Position numbers and translations under genes: made by a program
Assembly (NCBI RefSeq): GCF_022458985.1
Contig: NC_061785.1
Location: 1,233,816 to 1,297,815 of the forward strand
Reading direction: 5' to 3'
From: Mugil cephalus
Taxonomy: Eukaryota > Chordata > Actinopteri > Mugiliformes > Mugilidae
Length of the DNA: 64,000 nt
Shown here: positions 18,301 through 63,732 of the stretch, one piece after another
Position numbering within the stretch: the stretch's first letter is position 1
How the letters are laid out: the number at the start of each line of letters is the position of its first letter
The notes under the pieces: model-generated
Seen by the model: the letters and a program-made list of their open reading frames with translations, nothing else
Told to the model about the DNA's origin: nothing
The model's database searches: none

Positions 18301-19875
18301 TCTAGATTTCACATCTCCACAGTAACTGAACTTGAAGATGAAGCATCACCTGGCAGTAGTTTGCGGCGTGCCATGGCGGCCGCTCTGTGGCTCTCGTACT
18401 CAACGAAGGCAAAGCCACGGTTCTTGGATTTGTCGGCGGCGCTTGGGTACACGATGACGTCCACTACCCCGTCGGTAACCTTCCTCATCTCTGAAAGGAT
18501 CTCCTCACGCTTCTTGGTTTTGGGAATCCCACCCACAAAAAGGCGGCAGTTATCAACGCTGGCACAGACGCCAAGCAGGCGGCCATTCCTGAGAAACACG
18601 AAGGATGTGAAGTTAAGATCAAACCAGAGCGAATAGATGAGATGCTGCAGGTGTGGTGCTAAGGTTGGTACAGTTTCATATTTTTTGGTGTTGGTTTGGG
18701 GTGTATTTGGTTGGTAGTGTTATCCAGAAGGATTAGTCCAATCCTAGGATGTTGCTCAGTGGCTTCCTGGTCATTACTAGTTGCTGACGTACCTGATCTC
18801 ATAGTTGTTGAGCTGCTTCATGGCTGTTTTAGCCTCCTGTTTGGTGCTAAAGGTGACGAAGGCGTATCCTCTGTTGTTTCCGTTGAAATCCATCATCATC
18901 CTCACCTCGTAGATCTTCCCAAACTGAAGCAATGAAGAGGGAGATTTAAAAAACTGTCAAAGCAGCATATCTAGAAAAAAAGAAGCTGTAACAAAAACAA
19001 CGGAACGAAGGACACTTTCAGGACCTAAACTCTCCACCAGTCATTTAGAGTTGAAGACTCGGAGGAAACAAGTCCAGATGACTTTGATTCACCTTGTTTC
19101 ATAATTTATTCCATGACTTGGATGCCTAGATAAAAGAAAATCTCTAGTGATGGAGTTAAACCCAGATCAGAAACCTTCACTCCAACAGAAAGTCATCAAG
19201 GCTGAGACAAAGTCAAGACACCACAGAGCAGAGCAGACAAGTCCAAGACGTCCTACATCTGAAACATCAAAGAAATCTTTTATTTTTTGACCCAGACGTG
19301 TCTCAGATCAAATAACCCTGACTGTTTAGACACATTTAAATGTCATCACTTGAAGTTAGAGTTCGGGAAAGTCCAGACCTAAAAAATAATTCAACTCCCA
19401 TTATGAAGGAAGGTCTGCATCAAAGACAAAGAGGACAAAGAGACTGAGAGGAGTCAGACTGTAAGAACCTTCCAGATGAGTAAGAGGATCTTCAACCCAA
19501 TCATTTTTCACCTTCTCACACAGTGGAACCAGTTCGTCTTCAAACAGATCTCTCGGTAGTTTCCCTACAAAGATCTCGCTGCCTCTCTCTGGTGGTGGGC
19601 CGTCCCAGCTGGGCGGTGGACCGCCGTACCGCCGCTGTCCGTTCTCCTGAAGAACACCAACCAAATAAGACGGAAAACAGTAGTTTAGTAGCAGGAAAGA
19701 ATTGTTTTGCTTTCTGTCAACATGTTGTGATCATAGTTCGGACAGTGCTCCAGGTCAGTCTGGTCCTTCTCACCTGCCGTAGTTGGTACCCGGTTCGCTG
19801 CATGAGCGTCCGAAGTGCCGCCTCCTTCGGTGTCCCCGCCAGTCCGTCCAGGCTTGCTTTCTGATTGGATTCCAT
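12394..19875 (-). CDS. a1cf: APOBEC1 complementation factor (A1CF), three-RRM RNA-binding protein, 12 coding exons
   Basis: Exons in order of transcription: 19875-19774, 19646-19512, 18923-18793, 18588-18350, 17935-17771, 16745-16648, 16362-16225, 15330-15186, 14593-14349, 14235-14099, 13562-13423 and 12545-12394. All splice phases agree and give 608 aa (human about 586-594). The N-terminus is [23 protein letters not shown]1 has RNP2 IFVGKL (59-64) and RNP1 RGYAFVTF (97-104). RRM2 has CRLFVGGI (from 137) and [12 protein letters not shown]3 has KILYVRNL and [10 protein letters not shown]-terminal dsRNA-binding-like region starts near [12 protein letters not shown] and runs to the AEYTLQILG helix. 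The C-terminus is EGYGVF. In mammals A1CF guides APOBEC1 to apoB mRNA and regulates liver and kidney splicing. Teleosts are not known to have APOBEC1, so here it more likely acts in splicing or RNA stability. A 5' UTR exon segment (19876-19925) precedes the ATG behind a good acceptor. Intron 6 is stop-free and a multiple of three. Confidence 0.96.
12798..12907. repeat. 20-bp minisatellite (ggaggagatgttagtctggt)
   Basis: About five imperfect units in a1cf intron 11, directly before a Tc1-like transposase remnant. Confidence 0.85.
12908..13330 (+). mobile_element. Tc1/mariner-like transposase remnant
   Basis: The plus strand of a1cf intron 11 reads, with several stops and frame breaks, as a Tc1-type transposase. 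It runs from a helix-turn-helix-like start (near 'caaatcattggctgcatcaa') to a part resembling [20 protein letters not shown], then [20 protein letters not shown]. The latter matches the family pattern HxxWTxxxWxxVxxSDE around the second catalytic Asp. A shorter relative lies near 29650-29815. It is dead and antisense to a1cf. No terminal inverted repeats were found. Confidence 0.7.
13583..14095. repeat. Degenerate AGGACTA minisatellite, array 2
   Basis: About 500 bp of irregular aggactagg/aggactacgagg units fill most of a1cf intron 10 (13563-14098), right up to the exon 10 donor. It has the same motif family as array 1, 1.6 kb away. The long minus-strand frame through it is exon 10 read on into the intron. 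Confidence 0.9.
15897..16180. mobile_element. hAT-like transposon fragment
   Basis: The segment opens with 'taggggtgtaacgattcatccg' and repeated ATCGAT-containing text (cgatgaatcgatatattt). This resembles the terminus shared by many vertebrate hAT-type elements whose ends read ggtgtaacgattcatcgatg. It lies in a1cf intron 7. No transposase frame remains and the other end was not found. Confidence 0.4.
16363..16647 (-). other. a1cf: a1cf intron 6: 285 nt, no stop codon in the coding frame
   Basis: The intron between exons 6 and 7 has normal GT and AG ends. It is 95 codons long and is read without a stop in the same frame as both flanking exons, so a retained copy would add 95 residues in the middle of RRM3 between LNGK and IVDGSPIEV. 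The encoded stretch has no family resemblance and ends in a hydrophobic polypyrimidine-encoded run (CLLFLVQ). Confidence 0.85.
16795..17040. repeat. T/C-rich interspersed repeat in a1cf intron 5
   Basis: Text such as 'cttcctgttttattttgttaactccttggtttcctgtctagtg', then 'cattagtgtcaca' and 'gtatataccctatatacagccc', resembles fish repeats of the type with 'cctgtttcctg...cattagt...tatttatacc'. Similar stretches lie at 20035-20370 and 31915-32200. Probably LINE or LTR-derived 3' ends. The short frames inside are not genes. Confidence 0.45.
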
Positions 19876-19925
19876 TGGGTGTGATTGACAGCGATAACGT
19901 AAATCAGGGAAATTAGGGGTGCTCG
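19876..19925 (-). other. a1cf: a1cf 5' UTR segment of first coding exon
   Basis: On the minus strand a splice acceptor (gttgtcttccag, AG at 19926-19927) precedes 50 nt of untranslated sequence and then the ATG at 19875. At least one further non-coding 5' exon is therefore expected upstream in 20-27 kb, but I could not place it. Confidence 0.6.
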
Positions 19926-19927
19926 CT

Positions 19928-21850
19928 GGAAGACAACAACAAAACAACAACAACAACAATGAGATCTTCCAAACAGGAAGGAACATCCGCAGCCATATTT
20001 AGACTTTCACGATATTGAGTTTGTTGCCTTTTAGTCATGACGTTGGTATATTTTGGTCTCCAGTTTGGTTTCCTCATGTTTCCTGTTTTATTTTTAATTT
20101 GTGATGAAGTCCTTTCTGATTTGTGTCTTTTCTCTACTATTAGTCCCCCCTTGTCTTGTTATCCAATTAGTTCTGCATGTGTTTTTATATATTGTCCTGT
20201 TTCTGATTTTGTCTTGTCCTTGTCACCCCTTACTCATATTCTCTGGTTGTGTTCTGTTTTGTTTTAATTTCTCCTTTGGATTATGTTGGACTCTTGTTTT
20301 TGGAGGTTTCCTTTTGTTCTGGTTTTAGTAAGTTTTAATAAATTTCTTCTTTCCCTGCCTTATCATATGTCTCACATTGAGTTAACACCTATTCCATGTA
20401 ACATTGATCTTGTGCACTTTCCAAAAGCTTTGTCAGCTGTAGCTCATGTCCTGCAGTTCAGAGGACATTTCTAACGAACAATCCCAGCTTTTAGTGTCTG
20501 TCCTGATGAGAATGTGAATCCACACTGAGACTTGTGTGTCCTCGCCGAGCTGCTGTTTTCTGAACAACAGATACGAGTCGTGTTTTGAAGCGAGCAGCAG
20601 CGAGGTCAAGGTCTGTCAACTAATCATTGACAGAGGCTGTGGACGGTCTGCAGCATGACTGTCCACGTTGTCCAAAGCAAGCTGAAACAGGGGGAAGACT
20701 AAAATTTTAAGGTTTCTTGCAGTAGCTTCTTCTTTTTAGAAAGTCATTGCCCAATTAATGCACCCACAGACGTTCCTGATAAAAACCACCAGTCATCTAG
20801 AGCTGAACACTTCTAGGAAACACCTTCTACAAACACAACAAGTCCAGATGTTTTTGTTTCAACTGTGATTTTCTTTGCATCAACCATTCAGCTATTTACG
20901 CATAAAATATAAAAACCATCCCATCAAACAAAGCAGAATTCAACCCAGATGTGATTCTAGGTTCTAGTCCTCGGGCAAAGACGTATGTGTGCTACGTGGT
21001 TGTTGCTGTAAAATATTCCAAAAGGTATCTACGCTTTTAACGGGTCTCCAAACAGTTTCTTGGGTTTCTTGTCCTAACTCTACAGCCCAGCCTCAACCTA
21101 AACCCTGAGACACTCCAGGTGGACAAGATAAAACGTCCAGTCTCTGAGTTTCAGACTGAAAATCAGATAAAATACCATCGGGTTTACTTAAAACTGACTG
21201 CAAGATAGTGAGTTTATTAGAAAGGTTGAGATTAAATCAAAAAACTTTTGAGTTTTTTCAATTTAAGATCAGAATCAGACTGATGATTCTGTACAGAAAT
21301 GGAAAATCTAAGTAAGTCTTTTAAACACTAAAAATTCTTCAAACAAATTTTAGACAAGAAAATCGGAAAAGCATGAAAAATCTGATCATATTACAGATTA
21401 CTGATTTTAAAGTGAAAGCTGATTCTATATAAAACTGATGCTGAACGCAAACATTCTCCTGAGAAGGTAAAATCTTTCTTTCTTCCACCAGACATTTTAA
21501 ACTGAACACATTTGATCTTACTAATCTGAATTATGTGACAATCTTTGCAACTGTTGGACCAACGATGGTGGAACATGGAGTCAGTCAGATACAACGTCAG
21601 CCGTTTTCTAAAAACGCGATAACCCTGTACTTTATCTAATCAAGTCATCTTTCCAGGAAGACGTCCAGAATGAGGAACAAGACGCTAAATTATGGCAAAG
21701 GTATAAATAAAATAACTGCTATGAGATATATCAAGGGCTGCCAAAGTAAATGCATTAATAACCCAAATTTCTTCTAACAGCAGAAATCAGGAAGCGATTA
21801 AAGAACCAGTAACGCTGTGGAAAGTATCAGAATCTGAAGTGTGGTCACAG
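19928..21850. other. Intergenic/5' intron DNA with a T-rich interspersed repeat, no gene seen
   Basis: From 20035 to 20370 there is a T/C-rich repeat related to those near 16800 and 31915 (tcctcatgtttcctgtttta, later 'taataaatttcttctttccctg'). The rest shows no coding signal. It may contain non-coding 5' exons of a1cf. Confidence 0.5.
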
Positions 21851-23660
21851 TAAATAATTATACCCTGCAGAGTGCAGGTTTATTAATCGTGATGAAGTGC
21901 TGTCCTGGTGATATGGACCAACATAGAGATAAATTCTGTCAGAGACAAACTTGGATTCGCTGAAGCAAAGAGAGAGAGTCAGTTATCTTCACGGAATTAG
22001 AGTTACATCAGTAACCACCTGAAAAGAACTCAGAGCTTAACAAAAATCACTTTTAAAATACACAAATTCATTTTCCTTTTCATCTTGGCCTCATAGTACT
22101 GAGCAATTACAGTAAACTATGTTTTTGAAATACGTCCAAATTAGGCCAAAAAATAACACATTTTAACTATAGGAATAAATATATATTACTGTCCAGAGCT
22201 CTAGACAGAAATAAATTAGGCTGCTCCTGCTGATACGGACTAACAAAGACATGAATTACAACTCATGAATTACAGCTGGAGTTATCTTCACAGAACCAGA
22301 GTTACCACAGTAACCATCTACATCCTCCTGCATTGCCTCAAAAATATGTTCAACCCCAACAAACTATTAAATCCCTCAGTTAATCACACATACCAAGTTA
22401 AGAGTCAGATTTCAAAACAACAGGTGTCTGGACCACATCTACACACCTCATACATTTATAATTTATGTTCAATTTACTCTGATACACACCGACAAAATAC
22501 AACAATAAAATAAACTTAACAACCCAAACCACAGATCATTTTAGAGTAGTAGTTTTACTCTGTGTTGTTATTTTACTGCAATAAAAAACTAAAAGTACTA
22601 AAAAGATCTTTAAGTTTCCAGATTTAGCAAAAGTTTTGTTTAAATGTGGTTTGAGAGTCTGCTGGTGGAAAAACAGGCACCTGAACTCAGTAACCTGCTG
22701 GTGAAATCAACCAATCAGTGCTGCAGACCGAGGGGCGTTGAACCCACAATCACAGTCAGCGCTTTGTATCAGACGGACAGTGAAAGCTCCAGATCAATAC
22801 CTTCTTTGAATTTCTCTGAATTTTTTATTCATCAGTTAGCGCTGGTTGCTTCCAGGTGCCAGGAAAGAAGAAGAAAAAGAAATTTCAGCAGCACAACTCT
22901 TAAAGTATTCACTATTATTTATTTATTTTTATTTTTTTAACCTTGCAGAACTGACGACCCACAGCTGACTGGGCCTTTTGTTTAAAATGTCAGTAAAATG
23001 TTTTGTAAAAAATGTGAAATATGTCCAAATAAGGTCAAAAGAATAATGCACGTTAACTGTGGGAAATAATGTAATCAATTACGTGTTTTAATTCAAGATA
23101 AAAGTGAGAGAAGTGAGAAAAATCTGATTTTCAGATGAGAAACTACTGGAGAGTCGGGTATCTTCAGAGAACTGGTGTTACCACAGTAAAAAAAATGAAA
23201 GACACTCAGAGCAATGGACTACTTGTCTAAAAATTCACCAAAAAAAAAACAACAAAAAACTGAATGTATCCAACAAACATGCTAACGTCCATTAGCTGTG
23301 GAAATCTTTTGACCAATGACAATAGAAATAGTAATAAATTCAAACAAATATTTTAATCTACTGACAGCCCAGGAAAAATTAACAAAGATAAGCTTTCCAG
23401 GTTTTATGTCTTCTTCTGTTCATATAGCAAAGAGACAAGTCATGTCAAAGGCAAACTCAAGTTTGCTCAAAACAAAAAACAAACAAAAAAAAGAACCTTC
23501 TGGTGAGTCGGTTATCTTCACAGAACTAGAGTTGCCACAGTAACCACTGTAATATGTAAGAGCAGACTTGGTTTTCTGTCTAAAACTGATTAAAAAGATG
23601 CAATATGTCCAAATTAAGTGAAAATAAATGTGTTTGGTCATTGGGGGTTAAAAAAAATAT
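21850..23660. repeat. Degenerate long-unit tandem repeat
   Basis: A core 'gttatcttcacagaac' followed by 'agagttaccacagtaacca' recurs near 21979, 22281, 23157 and 23508. A second landmark, atgtccaaattaggtcaaaa-like, recurs near 22130, 23022 and 23607. The order core, then about 100 bp, then the second landmark is kept at least twice. Spacing of 300-870 bp suggests four or more diverged copies of a long unit, partly deleted. No protein is encoded. Confidence 0.65.
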
Positions 23661-23875
23661 AAAAACTTAATCACTATTATAAGTTTAAATAGAGATTTTA
23701 GGTAAGATTAAATAAAAAATTAAAAAGCCAGTTTTCAGTAAATCTATTTCAACCTGTTACTAATATGATTCTGAAGGTTAACTGAAGCTATGAGGCCTTT
23801 TTTTAATTTTTTTTTTTTACTGATTTCTAAATTTAATTGTTGAAGTTGAATCAGGGGTAAAACAATATCAAAGTC

Positions 23876-24125
23876 CATCCATTGTCCATCCATCCATCAT
23901 CTACTGCTTAACCCTTAGAGGGTTGTGGGGGGTTGGAACCTATTTTAGGTCATACTGGGTCAGAGTCGGGGTTGGATGGGTCACCAGTCTGTCACATGTT
24001 ACAGATAAACAAACAACTATCAAACTATCGAAGCCACACTGCAGATATTTAACTGACCGATGATTACAATAAATAACAGCATCATCTGCATAAAGGCGGA
24101 TTTACCGATGTTTTTATGTTCAGTT
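23876..24125. mobile_element. Interspersed repeat plus minus-strand LINE RT fragment
   Basis: 23876-23995 is a short copy of the repeat at 1050-1347 (catccatcatctactgctta, then ggtcaccagtctgt). 24000-24125 read on the minus strand contains the reverse-transcriptase YADD box (24092-24081) in the context FYADDAVIY-like and matches the plus-strand fragment at 868-990. Both are dead. From 24125 to 25440 I see no further feature. Confidence 0.6.
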
Positions 24126-25458
24126 TCCCCTGTTTATTTATCTATTTTATTTTTTTGTTTTTTTAGAAGGAAAAATGTATCTGAAGTGTCTCTGTTGGGG
24201 ACTGATTCTGCTCCAGTAAAAATCTGCTGAACCAGTCAGATCATTTGTGGGCGGGGACTAATGTGGCGACAGACAGAACAGTGGCAGTAGTCTTATTTGA
24301 CATCTAAGAAATTAATCAAAGGAAATAACTCTAATCAACAGGAATTAAGGTTACAACAAGATGTATACATGTCTCCACATGAAACTCATTAACCAACATT
24401 AAAATATCTCTCAGATTTATTAACAACTAATGAGCTACAACTATGTAAATCAGAACTGTAATGAATAGAATATATTTAACGCTTCAGTTAATCGGTAAGG
24501 AACGAACAGTACATCACCATTTAGCATTCATTTACTTCTTATTTGCTTTCTAAAATATTTAAATGTTGGATTTGATTTATAAACTGAACCTTCTCAATAG
24601 TAACTGAGACATAAAAATTATGGTTCATATTTAAATGTTTTCAGGTTTTGTTTGTTTCCTGCTGCGTCATCAGTCAACATTTCATGTTGCAGCAATAAAA
24701 CGCTGCTTTCACGTTAAAACTCAACATTTTACTGAAGTAGTTTTGCTCTGCTACAGGGAATATAATTATGAAGTAATTATGGATGTTTCTTTATGGAACA
24801 AATATATTCAGCCTTAAACTGTTCAGAACTCCTTAAAATCTCCATGAATACAATTAAATTGTCAATTGCTTTTTTTTTTTTAGTTCACACTATTAGCTTG
24901 ACTTAAATAAAGGATGCAGCATTAAAAACTGAATGCATAAGAAACTATAATTAACGTCACATTAAGTTAATGAATGACTGATTTAAACCACTTAAGTGTT
25001 TTTTCTTTTTCTGTATATTTCTATTAGTTCTCCTGTTTTTGTATTTATCTGCTCGTCTTCCACCACGTTTATACACGTGTTAACATAAACTGAATTTAAT
25101 GTGTTTTGTGTGTAAAGAGGCTTTTACTGTTTCTCTGAATGACACAAACAGTGGCAGAGTGACACTAACTTAACAAACTCTCTCTCTCTCTCCATTATAA
25201 GACACATTAACTCCGGTCGGCCTGTTTGCTCAGTTAGCTGCTTTTAGCCGCTCTGATGCTCAACAGACACCAGTGAAGAAGAAAAGGAAGAAAAGAAGAG
25301 GAGTCCAGAAACACTCCTTTCTTCCTCTGTGGTTTTCGAGGATGAAACAAAAAAATTAATTTGTAGGAAAAGCTGGAAAAAACTCACCTGAGCAATTTCA
25401 GAGATCACCTCCCTCCGATCAGAGCTGTGTCATTCTGAACTCTGTGTGTTGTCAGGCT

Positions 25459-25461
<3 letters not shown>

Positions 25462-25554
<93 letters not shown>
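25462..25554. repeat. (TG)n microsatellite
   Basis: A perfect TG dinucleotide run of about 93 bp in the a1cf-prkg1 intergenic region. Smaller CA/TG runs follow at 25645 and 25845. Confidence 0.97.
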
Positions 25555-25555
<1 letters not shown>

Positions 25556-25954
25556 TCACATCATATCAAACTCCAAAGGTTCACTGTCTTGGTGTTAGCT
25601 TTACGAGCCGCTCCATGTTAATGTTTAACCTGCTGCTATCTGTGCACACACACACACACATATGCAAATACACAACCACACACTCAGCCATCAGGACTCT
25701 GTGTGTGTGGTTTTTATATAGTTGTGGGTGCCAGTTGTCCACGGTTTATTAATGTTGTGGGTTCATTTTGCCGTGTAGCGTCATGGTTATTATGTTATTA
25801 TGTTATTATGTCAATGGAGGGTCCTCACAGAGATAGAAACACAAGTGTGTGTGTTTGTGTGTGTTTGGCCTTTGACCGAACTCATTATCTGGATCAGAGG
25901 TCTCTTCACCTACAACACAAACATACGTGTTCTGTTCATGTGACGACCACCATG

Positions 25955-26125
25955 GAGCCACCCAGGAACCAGGAACCAGGAACCAGGAACCAGGAACCTG
26001 AATTATATCACAAACCTAATTCTAGTGTGAATCTGATTCTAATATGAACCTTATTCTAATATAAGCCCGATTCTTATATGAACCTGATTCTTATATAAAA
26101 CTGATTCTTATATGAACCTGATTAC
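25955..26125. repeat. Short tandem repeats (AGGAACC)n and approximately 21-bp units
   Basis: Five heptamers of aggaacc (25964-25998) are followed by degenerate units of the form 'cctgattcttatatgaa' to 26120. Confidence 0.75.
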
Positions 26126-26238
26126 ATGGACAAGGAATGAGATGATGTGATCAGATATGTGAGTTTACAACAGAACTTTACCTATGGAGATATCTACCGA
26201 AAAAAGAACAGTAGAAGAAGAAGGATGAGGGTGATGAG

Positions 26239-26271
<33 letters not shown>

Positions 26272-26744
26272 CTGTCCACATGGTTTCCAGCCTGGTTCAT
26301 CTTTTCAAACAGGCTTTGTTTTTAATCAGTTCATCAGGTTGTGATGACACTCAGTGACCAGCAGAGGGCGCCACATGACAGCAGGACTCCTCTGATGGAC
26401 TCCTCAGAGACTCACCTTTAAATCAGTCATCAGGAGGATGGGGGCCTCCTCTCCTCGATGACCTTTAACCTCAAATATCAGCTCATCAGCTTCATCATTC
26501 AACATAAACGTCCTTCAGTTAAACCCCATGAAGACCATCCATCCACCCTGACCTCCTCCTCCTTCTCCTCCTCAGTCACATGACATGTGGAGCTACGTTC
26601 ATTAAAGGAAACTGACCTGAATCTGTTTTTATATGAAGGATCATCACGGATCAATACGAGTGTTTGTTTCTGTTGAGTCCTGTCAAAGAGGAACTTCTGC
26701 CACCATCAGATAATTAAACTTCATTTATCATCCTGATCAGTTCA

Positions 26745-26865
26745 CTGGGAGGAGGAGGAGGAGGAGGACAGGTGATGAAGAGGAAACAGATGAAAAAAGA
26801 GGAGGAGGAAGGGGAGAAGGAGGAGGAGGACAGGTGAGGGAGAGGAGGAGGAGGAGGAGGAGTTG
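26745..26865 (+). repeat. Purine-rich GGA tract upstream of prkg1
   Basis: Some 120 bp of nearly pure GGA/GAGGA repeats on the plus strand, about 60 bp before the CpG-rich block. Such tracts can form non-B DNA, but no function can be read from sequence. Confidence 0.75.
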
Positions 26866-26919
26866 AGGCTGAGCAACTTTCTCTCCCCGTTAAACTGATG
26901 AAGGTGATCAAACGTGAAC

Positions 26920-27060
26920 CGGATCCGCGGCTCCTCGTCCTCCGGGACTCTGCGCTCTGTGGATCCGCTCTCTGGATCTCCTCCCCGGGCTCCGCCGCCT
27001 CGCCGCTCCGCGTTCATGTCCACGGACGCGGACGGATCGAGGCTCCGGCTTCACTCGTCT
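26920..27060 (+). promoter_or_regulatory. CpG-rich presumed prkg1 promoter
   Basis: In an AT-rich neighbourhood this block is dense in CpG and G+C (for example ggatccgcggctcctcgtcc and cgccgcctcgccgctccgcg). It lies 0.8-0.95 kb before the prkg1 start codon. A CpG-island promoter and a 5' UTR running from here to 27873 are the natural reading. No TATA box is evident. The transcription start is unknown. Confidence 0.5.
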
Positions 27061-27873
27061 TAAACCCGGTTTGACGCCTTTTCCTTTTATCTTCTCGCTC
27101 TGGACTCTGGACCGAGAAAAGTGTTTTTTATTTGAATCACATTTCTTCCACATTCCTTTTTGTCGTCGCTGTTGTTTTTTTCTATTTCAGCTCCTTCGCC
27201 GACTTTAACCAGAGGAACGTTTGTTTTCTGTTTTCTAAACTCTTTAAGGAGGAAATATGAGCTGATGTTTTTTATGCACCAGACGTCTCATCTCTCTCTT
27301 CATCTCCGCAGACTCACTTTAAACTTCAGCTGGAACCTGCAGCTTCTGGACTAGTTTGACGTTTATTTCTTGGAGGATTATCGTGGATTCCAGCCTCACT
27401 TTATCTCATCATTTTATTTTCCCATGGATCACTGTAAATTATTGTTTTGTTCTTGAAAGACAGAGAAAATCATTCCCAGCTTTCTAGAAGGAACTCATGG
27501 GATTTTAAAGAAAACAACAGCAGATCTTTGATAAGCTCCAAAGGTCCATGTTGGTCCTTTAAAAAACAAAGAAGAAGAAACCAGAAGAACTGTTCAAATT
27601 AATTCTAAATTCTATCTGGAACGCGTGAAGACTCACCGTGAAGATTTGGGATAAATCAAGGAAAAAGCTACAATCAGGAACATGAAGAACGTTTTATGAA
27701 GCTTTGATGAGGAATCCTACAAGAAGATTGTGCCTTTAAGGGAACCGTGAAGGAGCCTCAGGGACCCACAAAGGTGCAGCTTAAGACCTTTTCCAGAGAA
27801 GGTCTGGAGACCACAGGACCCTCAACGGCTTAGAGGAAGCCCGAGAACTCCTCCGGGACCCCCTAGAGGATCG

Positions 27874-61999
<34,126 letters not shown>

Positions 62000-62912
62000 A
62001 TCAAACTGAAACCTGAAGCCGGACTCTCTCCAGGCTTCAGGTGAAGCTCCTCGACGTGGCTTTTTATGCACGACTGGACCCTGAAGGATCTAAAGTGACC
62101 CCCTAGGACTGGAGTACTGGTTCCACCGGCCAAGTCCTTTAAGGAGATGGAAGGTGAATGAGTTCAGTGATCAAACAAACGACGGAGTTTGAGTCTCTGG
62201 TGAATTCAAGGTTTTTTTAACCTCAGAAGATGATCTCAGCTTCTCGGTATTTTAGATCATTGCTTGGATTCTGCAGCCGAGGCCGTTGGAGATCCTACAA
62301 CAACGATGGGTCCTGGTTTGGCTGCAGAGGAACTTGGACGTTTTCTTCTTTTCCTGCATTATTGAACGCCACCTTGGATCCACAGAAATGTGAAACCAAA
62401 CCAATGGTTTGTAGCAAAAGTGACCCAGAAATGAGTTGGTGACTGGATGTGCAGAAAGCAGCAAATGGGAAACGACTGGAGGTGACACTGGTCCAGTCCT
62501 TGAACCAGAGAAACCAACAGAAGCTGAGAATCTGTTCAATGATCAGTCAACAGGTTTGTTCCTGCGTCCGGAATAATCCAGGGACAATCTCTGAACATCA
62601 ATCCCTGGTGCATTCATGATAACTTTTGGAGATCCTACACCAATGATGGATCCTGGTTTGGCTGCAGACGAACTTTAGGTTTATCTCTACAGAAATGTGC
62701 CGACACTGACGACGTGTTTGAACAATGAAGCACTTTGGTTTACGTCCTATCAGATGCTGCAACACTTAACGCTGACATTCAACCAGAAATTGCATTTTTT
62801 TTCTCGTCATTTAATTGTTAAGAAACACGGGAACACAAACAGGTTCTAGATGCATTCGTCCAAACATCCAAACAAATATCCACATTATATGAAATCCCTA
62901 CCACAAAATAAA
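62000..62912 (+). other. prkg1: prkg1 3' UTR with an internal duplication and candidate poly(A) signal
   Basis: The region follows the prkg1 stop. A segment beginning ggagatcctacaacaacgat (62288) recurs at 62628 with about 85% identity over 50-80 bp, and both are followed by 'ctacagaaatgtg'-like text. The first good AATAAA is at 62907-62912. The short frames here have no family resemblance. Confidence 0.5.
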
Positions 62913-63355
62913 AGATACAAGGTGTTGCATTTAGTCCATGGTCTGCTAAAAAAAAAGTTCCCAAGATCTCCTCCCGTCTTCCACTTAGCCTTCAGTCTGC
63001 AGAGCACAGCGTCCTAGGATTCATCCACTCAGATTAGCTTCTCTCTGGAAGCTGGAATCAGGCCCACGATGACAGAAAGTTTTCTTTTAGATTCATGTGG
63101 TAATTGTTGCCCTAACCCTAGTGGACACAGAGCAGGAGTCAGGGGGACTGTTGAGCCAGACTATTCACTCAGGAAGTCAACAACCTTTGCCCAAAATGGA
63201 GCCACTAACTTCCACTCCCCCATACAGAGCAAAAAAGTTCCCAATCCTGTTTTATGTTTCCAACACTTTCATTCTGTGTCGTCTCACGGGGGTTTGTTAA
63301 TACCTGGGTAACTTCTTAAACCTGTCAATGAAGCTACTGGAGTATCTGGACTGGA

Positions 63356-63732
63356 CTTTTATCTGTAGGTGCTTCCCAGAGGAACGGACTATGCTGGAAA
63401 CCAGAACCCTGAAGGGACCCAAAGACCCCAAGCAGATCTTTGAGGTGACGACTTTGTTGGAATTAACACAAAGTTGTAATTTGTAACTCTGCCAACAAAA
63501 GAATAAACTGGTAAAGGCTTGAGATGAACCAGTGGAAGCCCTCTGCTCCTGTCAGGTGTCCGTCATCACTGGCCGACCTTTGACCCCTCAGAGGACGATC
63601 ATTCTGCTTCTCTGTCTGAACGCTGGCATCTGGACGAAGGGTTCAAAGTCCAGGAGAAACTCTGAGAGTTTGAAAGACAAACTTGAGGTCACCGTGATGC
63701 CTTCACTTCTCGAGGACGATGAAGACTTTTAA
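63356..63732 (+). other. Weak exon-like signals of an unidentified gene
   Basis: A pyrimidine-rich acceptor (ttttatctgtag) precedes an open stretch reading FPEERTMLETRTLKGPKDPK and QIFE, then a GTGACG donor at 63445. A second acceptor (ctcctgtcag, ending 63556) opens a frame that would join in phase and end with LLEDDEDF and a stop at 63730-63732. An alternative frame of the second block (FDPSEDDHSASLSERWHLDE) also looks protein-like but does not join. I recognise no family. This could be chance or the last exons of an unrelated gene. Confidence 0.15.

Noticed and set aside
19717..19986. Upstream in-frame extension of a1cf that looks like a signal peptide (leucine- and cysteine-rich)
   Set aside because: The run is the polypyrimidine tract and acceptor before the 5' UTR segment read as protein. 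The family start MESN is at 19875.
25444..25752. Cys-Val repeat protein frame
   Set aside because: Translation of the (TG)n microsatellite.
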